This document shows positions 9,006 to 18,821 of a stretch of DNA of 64,000 nucleotides, in pieces. The stretch is from the NCBI RefSeq assembly GCF_019710575.1, contig NZ_JAHWFK010000061.1, positions 27,987 through 91,986 on the forward strand, given 5' to 3'. The stretch is from Paractinoplanes polyasparticus. Its GTDB lineage: Bacteria; Actinomycetota; Actinomycetes; Mycobacteriales; Micromonosporaceae. The position numbers and the translations under genes are program-made. Below the pieces are notes generated by a model. That model ran no database searches. It saw nothing but the letters and a program-made list of their open reading frames with translations, and was not told the origin of the DNA. The stretch's first letter is position 1, and every line of letters starts with the position of its first letter.

Positions 9006-9572
9006 ATGACTCCCACACCGGTCGACCGGTTGCTCACCGGTTCTCTCGTCGTCGCGCCCGTCGTCTATCTGATCGCCGATTTGCTGTACGCGACCCGCGG
9101 CTGGGACGATCCCGCCGCCGCGGTGTTCCACGTGCTCGGAGCGGTCGGCTACACCCTCGTCGTGATGCGGCTGGCCACCCTGGGCAGCGGCCTGTCGGCC
9201 GCCGTCCTGCTGCTGGTCGGCGCACTCGGCGCCGCCGGCAACGTCGCCTACGGCTTCAACACCATCCACGTGTCCCTGGGCGACACCGACCTGGTCGACG
9301 CCACCGGCGCCGCCGTGCTGATCAAACCGCTCGGCCTGTTCTTCCCGCTGACCCTGCTCCTCGCCGCCGGCGTCCTGCGCCGCATGTCCCCGGCCTGGAT
9401 CGCGCCCGTCCTGGCCCTGGCCGCGCTGGCCTGGCCGGTCGCCCACATCGCCAACGTCGGCTGGCTCGCCGTAGCCGTCAACGTCGCCCTCGTCGCCGTC
9501 TTCACCACCGTCGCCACCCGAGTGTCCCGCGACCCGGCCCATCACCGCGACCGGGCTGCGGCGTTGGCCTGA
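9006..9572 (+). CDS. Integral membrane protein of unknown function
   Basis: A 188-residue, strongly hydrophobic protein with about six predicted membrane helices (LLTGSLVVAPVVYLIADLLY, LGAVGYTLVVMRLATLG, AAVLLLVGALGAAGNVAYGF, LGLFFPLTLLLAAGVL, WIAPVLALAALAWPVAHIANVGW, LAVAVNVALVAVFTTVAT). No catalytic motif is recognised. The ATG at 9006 follows a GGTGGA Shine-Dalgarno. Its TGA overlaps the ATG of the next gene (TGATG), so the two are cotranscribed. It is divergent from the kinase gene, with about 105 bases between starts, so it could be one of that system's targets; this is inference from position only. Confidence 0.8.
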   Translation: MTPTPVDRLLTGSLVVAPVVYLIADLLYATRGWDDPAAAVFHVLGAVGYTLVVMRLATLGSGLSAAVLLLVGALGAAGNVAYGFNTIHVSLGDTDLVDATGAAVLIKPLGLFFPLTLLLAAGVLRRMSPAWIAPVLALAALAWPVAHIANVGWLAVAVNVALVAVFTTVATRVSRDPAHHRDRAAALA

Positions 9573-10456
9573 TGGTGAAGCGATCGCTGCTGGCGCTGGT
9601 GTCGTTGTCCGCGTTGCTGACCGGCGGGGCGGCGGCGCCCGCGGCGCCGCCCGGCTTCGACCCAGCAGCGACAGCGGCCCGGCTCGACGCGCTGCACATC
9701 AGGATCGCCGGTAACGCCGAGGAACATCGGGCCGCGGAGCGACTGAACTACCACCGCGTCGAGATCAGTGTCGAGAGGTGCATGCGGGCCCACCGCCGCC
9801 CGTACCGGAAGCCCCTGTTCGTCAGCTTCTACCGCGATTTCGTCGACGCCGACTTCGGCGTCGGCAACGGCAGCGCGTCGATCACCGACTCGCTGACCGC
9901 CGGCACGCGGCGCTGGGAACTCAACGCGATCGCCGGCGCCCGGCTGACCCGGGCCGGCGCCGGCGAGCGGGTGGTGCGCCCCGAGGACGCCGAGACGCTG
10001 AACAAATGCACAGCCCCGTTCGAGCATCGGATGTACACCGACTTCGAACCGCCATCCGGCGTCTACGACCTCTCCGGTTTCGGCGAAATGCAGTCGGCGG
10101 TCCATCGCGATGCCGCGGTGCTCAAAGCGTGGGGTGGCTACAACGCCTGTATGAAGACCCGCCACGGCTACGTCGTCGGGCCGGACTACTCCGACTTCCT
10201 GTTCGCACCCCACGTCGAGCTGCGGAACCCACCGCTCGACGGCGCGCCGGCCGGTCCGGGCTGGCACCGGGCCGTCGCGAGGTTCCGAGCCCTCTTCGCC
10301 GCCGACGTGGACTGCCGCCGACCGGCCCACACGGCTGCCATGCGGGTAGTGGCCCGGCTGCTGCCCGCCTGGGAGTCCCGCCACCGCGGCGAGCTGCGCG
10401 CCGTCCGCAAGGCCTGGCGGCAACGGGTCACTGCCGCAGCCAAGATCCCCGCGTAG
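9572..10456 (+). CDS. Secreted protein with four conserved-looking cysteines
   Basis: A 294-residue protein with a clear Sec signal peptide (MVKRSLLALVSLSALLTGGAAAPA). The mature part has four cysteines in short motifs (ERCMRAH, NKCTAPF, NACMKTRHG, VDCRRPAH), suggesting two disulfides outside the cell. The HRAAERLNYHRVEISVERCM region is rich in charged helix formers. The repeated pattern of Cys followed by Met or Lys resembles a family of uncharacterised actinobacterial exported proteins, but no function can be assigned. Its start overlaps the upstream membrane-protein stop, and its TAG directly abuts the stop codon of the convergent STAND gene. Confidence 0.82.
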   Translation: MVKRSLLALVSLSALLTGGAAAPAAPPGFDPAATAARLDALHIRIAGNAEEHRAAERLNYHRVEISVERCMRAHRRPYRKPLFVSFYRDFVDADFGVGNGSASITDSLTAGTRRWELNAIAGARLTRAGAGERVVRPEDAETLNKCTAPFEHRMYTDFEPPSGVYDLSGFGEMQSAVHRDAAVLKAWGGYNACMKTRHGYVVGPDYSDFLFAPHVELRNPPLDGAPAGPGWHRAVARFRALFAADVDCRRPAHTAAMRVVARLLPAWESRHRGELRAVRKAWRQRVTAAAKIPA

Positions 10457-13357
10457 TCAGGCGGACTGACGTCCGCGAAGTCTGGCCGCATAGGCCGTGA
10501 CCTCGGACTCGACTGAAATGCCGGCGTCGGCGAGACTAATGATTTCGAGGTGGGGTGGGCGTTCGGAGAGCCGAGTCAGGATGTCAGTCGCTTCGCGCAG
10601 ATCCCAGAAGTTGTAGTTCGGCGGGCCGCTGCCCCACGCCTGCCGGTATGCCAGATCGGCATGACGGGAAGCCTCGGTCCTCTGCCCCAGCTCGAGATAG
10701 GCCTGCGCCAATCGCAGGTGCGGCTGACTCGCGGGATGGAGGCGAGGAAGCCGGGCCAGTGTCTCCTCGATTGCGCTGGCGGCACCGTCCCTGCCCGTTC
10801 TGGCCAGGATGTATGCCACCGTTGCGGGGGTGGCGTCGAAGCCGGAGCTGAGCGCGAGCCGCAGGTGCTGTTCAGCCGCATCGAGCCCGGCGTCCCACAT
10901 TTCCTGCCGGATGAGCAGGCGGAGGCGGAGATCCACGAGGCGCAGACGATGCCACGCCGAGAGTGCCTCGCCCTCGTAGGTGAGGAGTTGATCGATAGTG
11001 AGCGCGCCCGTCGTCCGGAAGGTCAATTCCAACCAGTACAGGTGCGGATTGTCGTCGAACCAGAGAGGCGCGGTCTTCGGCCGGGAACGTCCGCCGTCGC
11101 TGGTGAGCCGGTAGGGCCTATCCCAGGAGGACACCGGCGTTTCGCCGAGGCGCTGTGCTTTGTCCAGCAGGTGTTGCGCAGCATCCAGCTTTCCGCTGAG
11201 CAGGCGCAGCACCCCCGCCTGCATCACCAGGCTGCGGTCGCGCCCCGGGTCCGAGCCGGAAGCGTCGAGAATGTCGACTGAGAGATTGAGGAGCCGTAGG
11301 ACGTGCACCAGGCGGCCACTGGCCCGATAGGCGGTGCTCAAGCGGTTGAGACTCAAGAGAAGCTGCTCCGGCGACGAGTTCGTCTCGGCCAGGTGCTGCA
11401 GCAGAGCCTGCTCGTGCCCGATTGCGTCTTCGTACCGGCCCTGCAACAGATGAGCGATCGTAAAGTCAGCCCGCGTATCAGCGTCGCCCCGAGTTGCCAG
11501 CGGGCTCAGCAACTCCACGGCGGTGGGATAGGCGCCGATCTGCTGGAGCAGGACATGACTGAGGCTTTGTTGCCACAGTCGTTCGGCCTCAGCCGTGCGG
11601 TCGGAGCCGATCAGGGCGCGGAAAATGGTGATGGTCTGGTACATGTCGTCGACGCTGGCCGCTTGGCTTGTGTTCTCCGGCGGGAGCTGGGAGAAGTGAT
11701 CACGCACGGCGACGTTGGCCTGTACCTCTTCCGTGGCTTCCAGGCGGTCGTATGCGAACGCTCGGATGATGGGATGCATGTCGTACGAGTTCGCGAAGCG
11801 ATTCCACCAGAGGAGACCGCGCTCCTCCAGGTCACGAAGTGCCGAATCAAGCTGAGCGTCCGCTCGCGTGCCGTCGGTCTGGTCGCGGAAGGGGCTGATC
11901 GCCTCGAGCGTGGACCAGTCGACCGCGCCCGAGAGCACCGAGACCTGGCCGAGCAACCGGTTGCTCGCGGGTGAGAGCCGGTCGAATGCGGCTTCGAGTA
12001 TGTGAGTGCGACGTTGATGAAGATTCAGCCGCCCGAGCTGCAGACCTCCGCCCGCGGACGGGTCAGCCAGCCATCGGTCGAAGTCGCCCGGACTCCGTCG
12101 GTAGTCACGAATGAGCCCGGCCACTACCCCGAGCAGGAGCGGGTGGTTGTCCAGGGCAGAGAAGAACTCAGTCAGCGCCGGCTCGCTGCCCCGGACACCG
12201 AGTCTGGTCAGCAGGATGCGAGCGTCCTCGTCATTGAGCCCGGGCAGTGAAGTCAGACGGACTCCGGGTGTCAGCACCTGCCCACGCCTGTTCAGTACTG
12301 TCGGCATGAGCCGCGAGCTGATGAGGATCTTCGAAGGACTCGACATGACCAGCTGGCGGATGATGTCCTCCGCGTGCGGATCAATCATGGAGCGTTGCTC
12401 CGGTGTCGGCTCCATCGTGTCGTCGCGGATCTTGGAAGGATCGAAGCGGTGGTACGCGTTGAGCAGCCGTTCGAAGCCGTCCAGTATCAGCAGATAGGGC
12501 TTCTGGCGCAGCGTGTTGCGGACCTTGTCGGCCAAGTCGGCAGGAGGCAGATGGCGAAAGGAATCCGGGGTTCGCCCACTCACGTAGGCGAGCACCTCGA
12601 GCAGGAAACGTGTCAACGACGGTGACCCGTCGTAGAAGCTCCACCAGAGGCGGCCTGCGAGGGCGGGGATGGCTTGTGGTGCCTGCTGGGTGGCCCACTC
12701 CCAAGTCAGCGCGCTCTTACCGGTGCCCCCGATCGCCTCGACGACCATCATGGTGTCGCCGGATCGGCCCCATTCGTCCAGCGCTGACAGGCTCGCGGCG
12801 CGTCCGGTGAAGGGGGCGCTGCCCACGTACGGAGGCATGGCGTGAAGGCTTGGTGGCGCCGGAAGGGCAAGCGGATCGCGTGCGGCGGCGGGGACCGACT
12901 CATGGCGGCGGAGCGCCAGCAGAAGATCTTCCCGGAACGAAACGACAGTAGTGAACGACTTGACCACGTGGGCCTGCGTCACCTGCCCAACGAATCGCTC
13001 GAGGGCCTCGGCATCCCCGGCGTCGGACACATCGTCCGGCGGCCAGGGAAAACGTGGATCCACGATGAAGGGCAGCAGCGGCATCTCCGGCCGGTCGACC
13101 GCCCATCCGTACTCGAGTTCGGTGTAGGAAGGGTCGTCGGGGGACGGGCGCGAGCCGTAGCGGCGTCCGATCAGGAGAACGAACACGTCGGACCCGTCGA
13201 CCAGCTTGCGGCAGACCTCCGCCGGCGTCGGCCGTTGCGGATCGAAGGACTCCATGTGGACCGGCACCATGCCGAGCCGGTGGCAGACCTCCGCCGCGGT
13301 CGTGCGGTAGGGCGTGAGCGCGCCGGAGGCGCTGCTGATGAACACCCGCCTGGTCAC
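10457..13357 (-). CDS. STAND-type protein: DUF4062, NB-ARC NTPase, TPR repeats
   Basis: A 966-residue three-part protein. Residues about 3-150 match DUF4062 (RRVFISSASG, SDVFVLLIGRRYG, TELEYGWA). Residues about 185-520 are an NB-ARC/AAA-like NTPase with Walker A GGTGKSA (about 210), Walker B YLLILDGFE (about 290), a sensor-like KILISSRLMP and a winged-helix region (LLGQVSVLSGAVDW). The rest is alpha-helical with TPR-like pairs (LLSPLATRGDADTRADFTIA, AYLELGQRTEASRHADLAY). Such proteins are ligand-triggered switches used in signalling or in defence against phage; which applies here is unknown. The GTG at 13357 places the DUF4062 strand at the N terminus and has CATAGT six bases upstream; a GTG at 13429 is the alternative. 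No partner gene adjoins it. Confidence 0.87.
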   Translation of the reverse strand: MTRRVFISSASGALTPYRTTAAEVCHRLGMVPVHMESFDPQRPTPAEVCRKLVDGSDVFVLLIGRRYGSRPSPDDPSYTELEYGWAVDRPEMPLLPFIVDPRFPWPPDDVSDAGDAEALERFVGQVTQAHVVKSFTTVVSFREDLLLALRRHESVPAAARDPLALPAPPSLHAMPPYVGSAPFTGRAASLSALDEWGRSGDTMMVVEAIGGTGKSALTWEWATQQAPQAIPALAGRLWWSFYDGSPSLTRFLLEVLAYVSGRTPDSFRHLPPADLADKVRNTLRQKPYLLILDGFERLLNAYHRFDPSKIRDDTMEPTPEQRSMIDPHAEDIIRQLVMSSPSKILISSRLMPTVLNRRGQVLTPGVRLTSLPGLNDEDARILLTRLGVRGSEPALTEFFSALDNHPLLLGVVAGLIRDYRRSPGDFDRWLADPSAGGGLQLGRLNLHQRRTHILEAAFDRLSPASNRLLGQVSVLSGAVDWSTLEAISPFRDQTDGTRADAQLDSALRDLEERGLLWWNRFANSYDMHPIIRAFAYDRLEATEEVQANVAVRDHFSQLPPENTSQAASVDDMYQTITIFRALIGSDRTAEAERLWQQSLSHVLLQQIGAYPTAVELLSPLATRGDADTRADFTIAHLLQGRYEDAIGHEQALLQHLAETNSSPEQLLLSLNRLSTAYRASGRLVHVLRLLNLSVDILDASGSDPGRDRSLVMQAGVLRLLSGKLDAAQHLLDKAQRLGETPVSSWDRPYRLTSDGGRSRPKTAPLWFDDNPHLYWLELTFRTTGALTIDQLLTYEGEALSAWHRLRLVDLRLRLLIRQEMWDAGLDAAEQHLRLALSSGFDATPATVAYILARTGRDGAASAIEETLARLPRLHPASQPHLRLAQAYLELGQRTEASRHADLAYRQAWGSGPPNYNFWDLREATDILTRLSERPPHLEIISLADAGISVESEVTAYAARLRGRQSA

Positions 13358-13465
13358 CGATTCACTATGGCAGCCGTCGCTCGTGCGGACGATGAGCGGA
13401 AGGCCGTCAGGCCGGGTTGGTAGGTCCACTGCCGTGGACGCTGCTGAGCGAACCGGGTGAACAGG

Positions 13466-13489
13466 GGGAGGCCGCCGGGGCGGCCTCCC
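13466..13489 (-). terminator. Hairpin terminator after the 58-residue protein gene
   Basis: Perfect 9-base arms GGGAGGCCG and CGGCCTCCC around a six-base loop, ten bases downstream of the minus-strand stop at 13499. No strong U-tract follows on either strand, which is common for actinomycete terminators. Confidence 0.6.
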
Positions 13490-13498
13490 GCACCAGGG

Positions 13499-13675
13499 TC
13501 AGCTCTCCGGCTGGACCTCGGGCGCCGCGTGCCGGCCGCTGGAGCGGAGCTCGTTGGCCTGGCGCTCGAGCTCTTCGTCCTTCTCGAGGAACCGCTTGAT
13601 GTTGACGGTCGAGCGGTTGCCGAGGTCGTCCGGCTTGGCTGCGTGGCGGCCGGACGGCTGGTTCGTGTCGGTCAT
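13499..13675 (-). CDS. Small hydrophilic protein, 58 residues
   Basis: The ATG at 13675 opens a 58-residue frame reading MTDTNQPSGRHAAKPDDLGN at the start, then a charged helix (RFLEKDEELERQANELRSS) and a repeat of the SGRHAAPE motif near the C terminus. No cysteines or membrane segment; it is acidic and helical in the middle, with ends likely disordered. The two SGRHAA copies flank the helix. A TACGCT box lies eight bases before the ATG and there is a hairpin terminator after the stop, so it has its own transcription unit. Similar short proteins of unknown role occur in actinomycetes; no function is claimed. Confidence 0.7.
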   Translation of the reverse strand: MTDTNQPSGRHAAKPDDLGNRSTVNIKRFLEKDEELERQANELRSSGRHAAPEVQPES

Positions 13676-13810
13676 GGCCGGAAAGCGTACCTGTCTCGGG
13701 TTTCACACCATCTGGCTCGTCCCCCGTGGCGTTTCGCGCCCTCCGCAAAACCTGGCCCTGGTTCCGGAACCGTGACGGCCGCCCGGGCTCTCACCTGCGA
13801 GAACCTCCAA

Positions 13811-13889
13811 GAAAGCGCTTCCCGGGCTGCTACCAGGCATTGACACTCGCCGAGACGCGGTTAACAGTGGCGTTACAAAGAGCGCTTCC
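13811..13889 (+). promoter_or_regulatory. GH16 promoter flanked by two LacI-type operator candidates
   Basis: A -35 TTGACA (13840-13845) is followed after 16 bases by TAACAG (13862-13867). Upstream of it is GAAAGCGCTTCC (13811-13822) and downstream AAGAGCGCTTCC (13878-13889), two near-identical palindromes centred on AGCGCT, 67 bases apart. Their form, with a central CG, is that of LacI/GalR-family operators, and a LacI gene lies three genes on at 17094. The spacing would allow looping across the promoter. Confidence 0.65.
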
Positions 13890-13927
13890 CCGAGCGTTCA
13901 TATCCCCGATTCCCCTGGAGTCCCTCC

Positions 13928-15709
13928 ATGACATCCCCGGTCCTGGACGGGCTCGGGACGCCTCGCAGCAGGCTGTCCCCGGCCCGGATTCTCACTCTCG
14001 GCGCGGCCCTCGTGGGTCTGCTCGCCGCCTTCTTCGTCGCCACCACCCAGAACGCCGAGGCGGCCGAGGTGGTCGTCTCGCAGGGCAAGACCGCCACCGC
14101 CTCGTCCACCGAGGTCGCCGGCGCCTACCAGCCCGGCGAGGCGGTCGACGGCAACGCCGGCACCCGGTGGGCCAGCTCGTACTCGGCGAGCCAGTGGTGG
14201 CAGGTCGACCTGGGCGCGCCGACCGCGGTCAGCCGCATCGCCATCAACTGGGAGGGCGCGTACGCGAAAGCCTTCAACATCCAGTTCTCGGCCAACGGCA
14301 GCACCTACACCCAGGCGTACGCCACCACGACCGGCGCCGGTGGTCAGCAGAGCATCGCGGTCAGCGGCACCGCCCGCTACGTGCGGATCAATCTGACCGA
14401 GCGCGCGCTGTCGATCTACGGCTACTCGTTCTGGGAGTTCCAGGTGTTCTCGGGCGGCACCACGCCGCCGACCACGCCCCCACCGACGACCACGCCGCCG
14501 CCCACGACCACCCCGCCGCCGAGCGGCACCGCGCGCCTGCTGTCCTACAACAAGCCGGCGCAGGCGAGCACCTGGCAGAACGACGTCAACTGCAACCCGT
14601 GCAGCCCGGACAAGGCCTTCGACAACGACTCGGCCAGCCGCTGGGCGACCAGCTCGACCAACGGCTGGGTCGACCCGGGGTGGATCTCGGTCGACCTGGG
14701 CGCCACGGCGCAGATCAGCCAGGTCGTGCTGCAGTGGGACCCGGCGTTCGCCCGGTCGTACCAGATCCAGGTGTCCAACGACAACGCGAACTGGACGCCG
14801 ATCTTCACCACGACCACCGGTGACGGTCTCAAGGACGTCATCAACGCCACCGGCACCGGCCGCTACGTGCGTATGTACGGCACCGTCCGCAGCAGCACCT
14901 ACGGCTACTCGCTGTGGGAATTCAGCATCTACGGCACCGGCGGCGCTCCGGTGACCCCGCCGAACACGCCGGCCGACCCGACCTTCCCGGCCACCCGGCT
15001 GGTCTTCGAGGACAACTTCAACGAGGCCGCCGGCACCAAGCCGAGCACCGCCAAGTGGACCTACGACCCGGGCGTCCCGCAGAACGGCGAGATCCAGTAC
15101 TACACGCCGAACAGCGAGAACGCGCAGACCGACGGCGCGGGCAACCTGGTCATGGAGGCCCGCCGGCAGGACTACCAGGGCCGGCAGTACACCTCGGCCC
15201 GGATGAACACGGGCGGCAAGTTCAGCGCCCAGTACGGCCGGTTCGAGGCCCGGATCAAGGTGCCGAAGGGCAACGGCCTGTGGCCCGCCTTCTGGATGAT
15301 GGGCGAGGACTTCCTCAGCGGACGCCCGTGGCCCTACAACGGCGAGATCGACATCATGGAGGTCCTGGGCCGCAACACCAACGAGATGTACACGACGCTG
15401 CACGCCCCGGCTTACAACGGCGGTGGCGGTTACGGCCAGAAGAACGCGGCCGGGGTCGACCTGTCGCAGGACTTCCACGTGTACGCCGCTGAGTGGGACA
15501 GCAAGGGCATCCGGTTCTTCCTGGACGGCCGGCAGGTCTTCGACGCCAAGAAGGACACCGTGGAGAACACCCGCGGCCCGTGGATCTTCGACCACAAGTT
15601 CTACCTGATCCTCAACCTGGCCGTCGGCGGCGACTTCCCCGGTCCGATCGACGCCACCACCCCGTTCCCGGCCCGCATGCTCGTCGACTACGTGCGCGTC
15701 TACCAGTGA
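13928..15709 (+). CDS. Secreted GH16 beta-1,3-glucanase with two discoidin-type domains
   Basis: A 593-residue exported enzyme. A long signal peptide ends near AEA (about residue 47). Two F5/8 type C (CBM32-like) domains follow at about 48-175 and 200-340, joined by a Thr/Pro linker (TPPPTTTPPPTT). The C-terminal domain (about 355-593) is glycoside hydrolase family 16, with the catalytic pattern EIDIME (nucleophile E473, D475, acid/base E478) and the flanking NGLWPAFWMMG. The family cleaves beta-1,3-glucans such as laminarin; substrate is inferred from the family. The ATG follows TGGAGTCCCTCC. It is the first gene of a cluster with a discoidin/DUF1996 protein and a LacI regulator. Confidence 0.92.
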   Translation: MTSPVLDGLGTPRSRLSPARILTLGAALVGLLAAFFVATTQNAEAAEVVVSQGKTATASSTEVAGAYQPGEAVDGNAGTRWASSYSASQWWQVDLGAPTAVSRIAINWEGAYAKAFNIQFSANGSTYTQAYATTTGAGGQQSIAVSGTARYVRINLTERALSIYGYSFWEFQVFSGGTTPPTTPPPTTTPPPTTTPPPSGTARLLSYNKPAQASTWQNDVNCNPCSPDKAFDNDSASRWATSSTNGWVDPGWISVDLGATAQISQVVLQWDPAFARSYQIQVSNDNANWTPIFTTTTGDGLKDVINATGTGRYVRMYGTVRSSTYGYSLWEFSIYGTGGAPVTPPNTPADPTFPATRLVFEDNFNEAAGTKPSTAKWTYDPGVPQNGEIQYYTPNSENAQTDGAGNLVMEARRQDYQGRQYTSARMNTGGKFSAQYGRFEARIKVPKGNGLWPAFWMMGEDFLSGRPWPYNGEIDIMEVLGRNTNEMYTTLHAPAYNGGGGYGQKNAAGVDLSQDFHVYAAEWDSKGIRFFLDGRQVFDAKKDTVENTRGPWIFDHKFYLILNLAVGGDFPGPIDATTPFPARMLVDYVRVYQ

Positions 15710-15717
15710 TCGTCCGG

Positions 15718-15740
15718 CCGGGGCCCCCGCGGGGCCCCGG
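15718..15740 (+). terminator. GC-rich hairpin between the GH16 and DUF1996 genes
   Basis: Ten-base perfect arms CCGGGGCCCC and GGGGCCCCGG with a three-base loop, nine bases after the GH16 stop and 22 before the next ATG. No U-tract follows, so it may partly terminate or protect the upstream mRNA rather than end transcription. Confidence 0.5.
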
Positions 15741-15762
15741 TCCATCCCCCAAGGGCGGCATC

Positions 15763-17019
<1,257 letters not shown>

Positions 17020-17093
17020 TGACCACGGGTGTCGCCGGCGGAGGACCCGACGGCGGCGGCACCCGTCCGCACCTCGCTGCTATAACGGACCGC

Positions 17094-18140
17094 ATGACAA
17101 CCCGGCCCGTGCGCGGTGGGCAACATCCGACGATGGACCAGGTCGCCGAGGCGGCCGGGGTGTCCCGCGCGACCGTCTCCCGGGTGATCAACGGCGCCCC
17201 CAGCGTTGACGCCAAGATCCGGGAGATGGTGCAGCGGGCCATCGCCGAGACCGGCTACGTGCCCAACGTGGCCGCTCGCAGCCTGGTGACCCGCCGGTCG
17301 AACTCGGTGGCGCTGGTGATCAGCGAGCCCGACCGCCCCGACAACCACTCCTTCCTCAACCGCATCTTCACCGACCCGTACTTCGGGCGGATCACGGCGG
17401 GCGCCACGGGGGCGCTGCGACCGCACGACATCCACCTGGTCGTCATCCCGACCGACTCCTCCGACCACCACCAGGTGATCCGCTACCTGCGCCAGGGCCA
17501 CGTCGACGGGGTGCTGCTGATCAGCAGCCACGAGCAGGACACGCTGCCCCGCCAGGTGCACGAGCTCGGCATTCCCGCGGTCGTCTCGGCCCGGCCGACC
17601 TCGCCCATAGCGGTCAGCTACGTCGACGTCGACCAGCGGCTGGGCGCCCGGCTGGCCGCGGAACGCCTGCTCGACCGGGGTTGCCTGCACCTCGCCACCA
17701 TCAGCGGCCCGCTCGACATACCGTCCGGGCTCGACCGCCTCGAGGGCTTCCGGTCCTACCTGGCGAACCGGGGCTTCGCCGACGTGCCGACGGTCGAGGG
17801 CGACTTCACCCGGGCCGGCGGCGAGGCGGCGGCCCGGCGGTTGCTGGACGGGCATCCCGAGGTCGACGGGCTCTTCGTGGCCAACGACCTGATGGCCGAG
17901 GGCGCCCTGCGGACGATGCAGGATCTCGGCCGCCGGGTGCCCGAGGACATCGCGGTGGTCGGCTTCGACGACAGCAGCGCGGCCCTCGACTGCCGCCCGC
18001 TGCTGACCACCGTGCGCCAGCCGGTCGAGGAGATGGCAGCCGAGATGGCCGAGGTGCTGATGGCCCACATCGCCACCCCGGGCCGCTTGCCGCGCTCGGT
18101 CACGTTCCAGCCCACGCTGGTGGTGCGCGAGTCGGCATAG
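17094..18140 (+). CDS. LacI-family transcriptional regulator
   Basis: A 348-residue repressor. The N-terminal DNA-binding domain reads TMDQVAEAAGVSRATVSRVIN (residues about 13-33), followed by the hinge and a periplasmic-binding-protein-like sugar domain (NRIFTDPYFGRITAG, GHVDGVLLISSHE, VDGLFVANDLMAEGAL, EDIAVVGFDDS). Effector unknown; its position after the GH16 and DUF1996 genes suggests a beta-glucan-derived sugar. The ATG at 17094 is preceded after seven bases by TATAAC, so the message may be leaderless. Likely operators are the two AGCGCT palindromes at the GH16 promoter; none is seen directly upstream of this gene. Confidence 0.92.
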   Translation: MTTRPVRGGQHPTMDQVAEAAGVSRATVSRVINGAPSVDAKIREMVQRAIAETGYVPNVAARSLVTRRSNSVALVISEPDRPDNHSFLNRIFTDPYFGRITAGATGALRPHDIHLVVIPTDSSDHHQVIRYLRQGHVDGVLLISSHEQDTLPRQVHELGIPAVVSARPTSPIAVSYVDVDQRLGARLAAERLLDRGCLHLATISGPLDIPSGLDRLEGFRSYLANRGFADVPTVEGDFTRAGGEAAARRLLDGHPEVDGLFVANDLMAEGALRTMQDLGRRVPEDIAVVGFDDSSAALDCRPLLTTVRQPVEEMAAEMAEVLMAHIATPGRLPRSVTFQPTLVVRESA

Positions 18141-18143
18141 GTT
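18138..18143 (+). promoter_or_regulatory. -10 box of probable leaderless promoter
   Basis: TAGGTT overlaps the stop codon of the LacI gene and lies six bases before the ATG at 18150. The intervening GGGGAC could alternatively serve as a weak ribosome site. Confidence 0.4.
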
Positions 18144-18149
18144 GGGGAC

Positions 18150-18800
18150 ATGGACATCCTCGTTGCCGGCGGCCACGGTCAGGTCGCCCTCCGTCTGCTC
18201 GCCATCCTCGCCGAGGCCGGGCACACCGCCCGCGGCCTGATCCGCAAGCCCGATCAGGCCGCCGACCTGCAGGCGGTGGGCGCGGTCCCGGTGATCGGCG
18301 ACCTCGAGAACGACCAGACCCTGTCTCCGTACGTCAAGGGGGCCGACGCCGTCGTCTTCGCGGCCGGCGCCGGGCCGGGAAGTGGGCCCGCGCGTAAGCG
18401 GACAGTCGACCTCGGCGGGGCCGTGAAGCTGGCCGACGCCGCTGTCGAGCAGGGTGTGCGCCGCTACGTCATGATCTCGTCGATCGGCGCCCAGGACCCG
18501 GCGGCCGGGGGCGAGACGATGGGCGCCTATCTGGCCGCGAAGGCCGAGGCCGACGCGTACGTCACCTCGCTCGGAAGCCTCGACTGGACGATCGTGCGGC
18601 CGGGCCACCTGGTCGACGAGCCCGGCACGGGACTGGTCACGGTGAGCCGGCAACTGGGCGGACGCGGCCCCGTGCCGCGCGACGACGTGGCCGCGGTGGT
18701 GGCCGCCTGCCTGACCACGCCGGCCACCGTCGGGGTGACGTTCGAGCTCTTCGGTGGGTCGACGCCGATCGATGAAGCTCTGCGCCACGCCGGAGTGTGA
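18150..18800 (+). CDS. NAD(P)-binding oxidoreductase, atypical SDR (NmrA/YwnB-like)
   Basis: A 216-residue Rossmann-fold protein. The dinucleotide loop is AGGHGQVALRLL at the N terminus, followed by VIGDLENDQTL and DAVVFAAGAGPGSG; the usual active-site Tyr-Lys pair of classical SDRs is replaced by the YLAAKAEADAYV segment typical of atypical members, and a WTIVRPGHLVDEPGTG block closes the pocket. Homologues are annotated only as NAD(P)H-binding or sugar-epimerase-like, with no firm substrate. It starts nine bases after the LacI stop but probably has its own promoter, so a link to glucan use should not be assumed. Confidence 0.85.
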   Translation: MDILVAGGHGQVALRLLAILAEAGHTARGLIRKPDQAADLQAVGAVPVIGDLENDQTLSPYVKGADAVVFAAGAGPGSGPARKRTVDLGGAVKLADAAVEQGVRRYVMISSIGAQDPAAGGETMGAYLAAKAEADAYVTSLGSLDWTIVRPGHLVDEPGTGLVTVSRQLGGRGPVPRDDVAAVVAACLTTPATVGVTFELFGGSTPIDEALRHAGV

Positions 18801-18808
18801 TGAGAAGC

Positions 18809-18814
18809 TAACGT
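18809..18814 (+). promoter_or_regulatory. -10 box of probable leaderless promoter
   Basis: TAACGT followed by seven bases and the ATG at 18822; no Shine-Dalgarno lies between. Confidence 0.5.
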
Positions 18815-18821
18815 AGCGTCC

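Noticed and set aside
10457..13675. A defence island around the STAND protein
   Set aside because: Its neighbours are a secreted protein, a short protein and a GH16 enzyme; no nuclease, methylase, toxin or other defence gene adjoins it.
13898..15745. 615-codon open frame opposite the GH16 gene
   Set aside because: Low-complexity Val/Gly/Arg translation with no domain; the plus strand carries a catalytic GH16.
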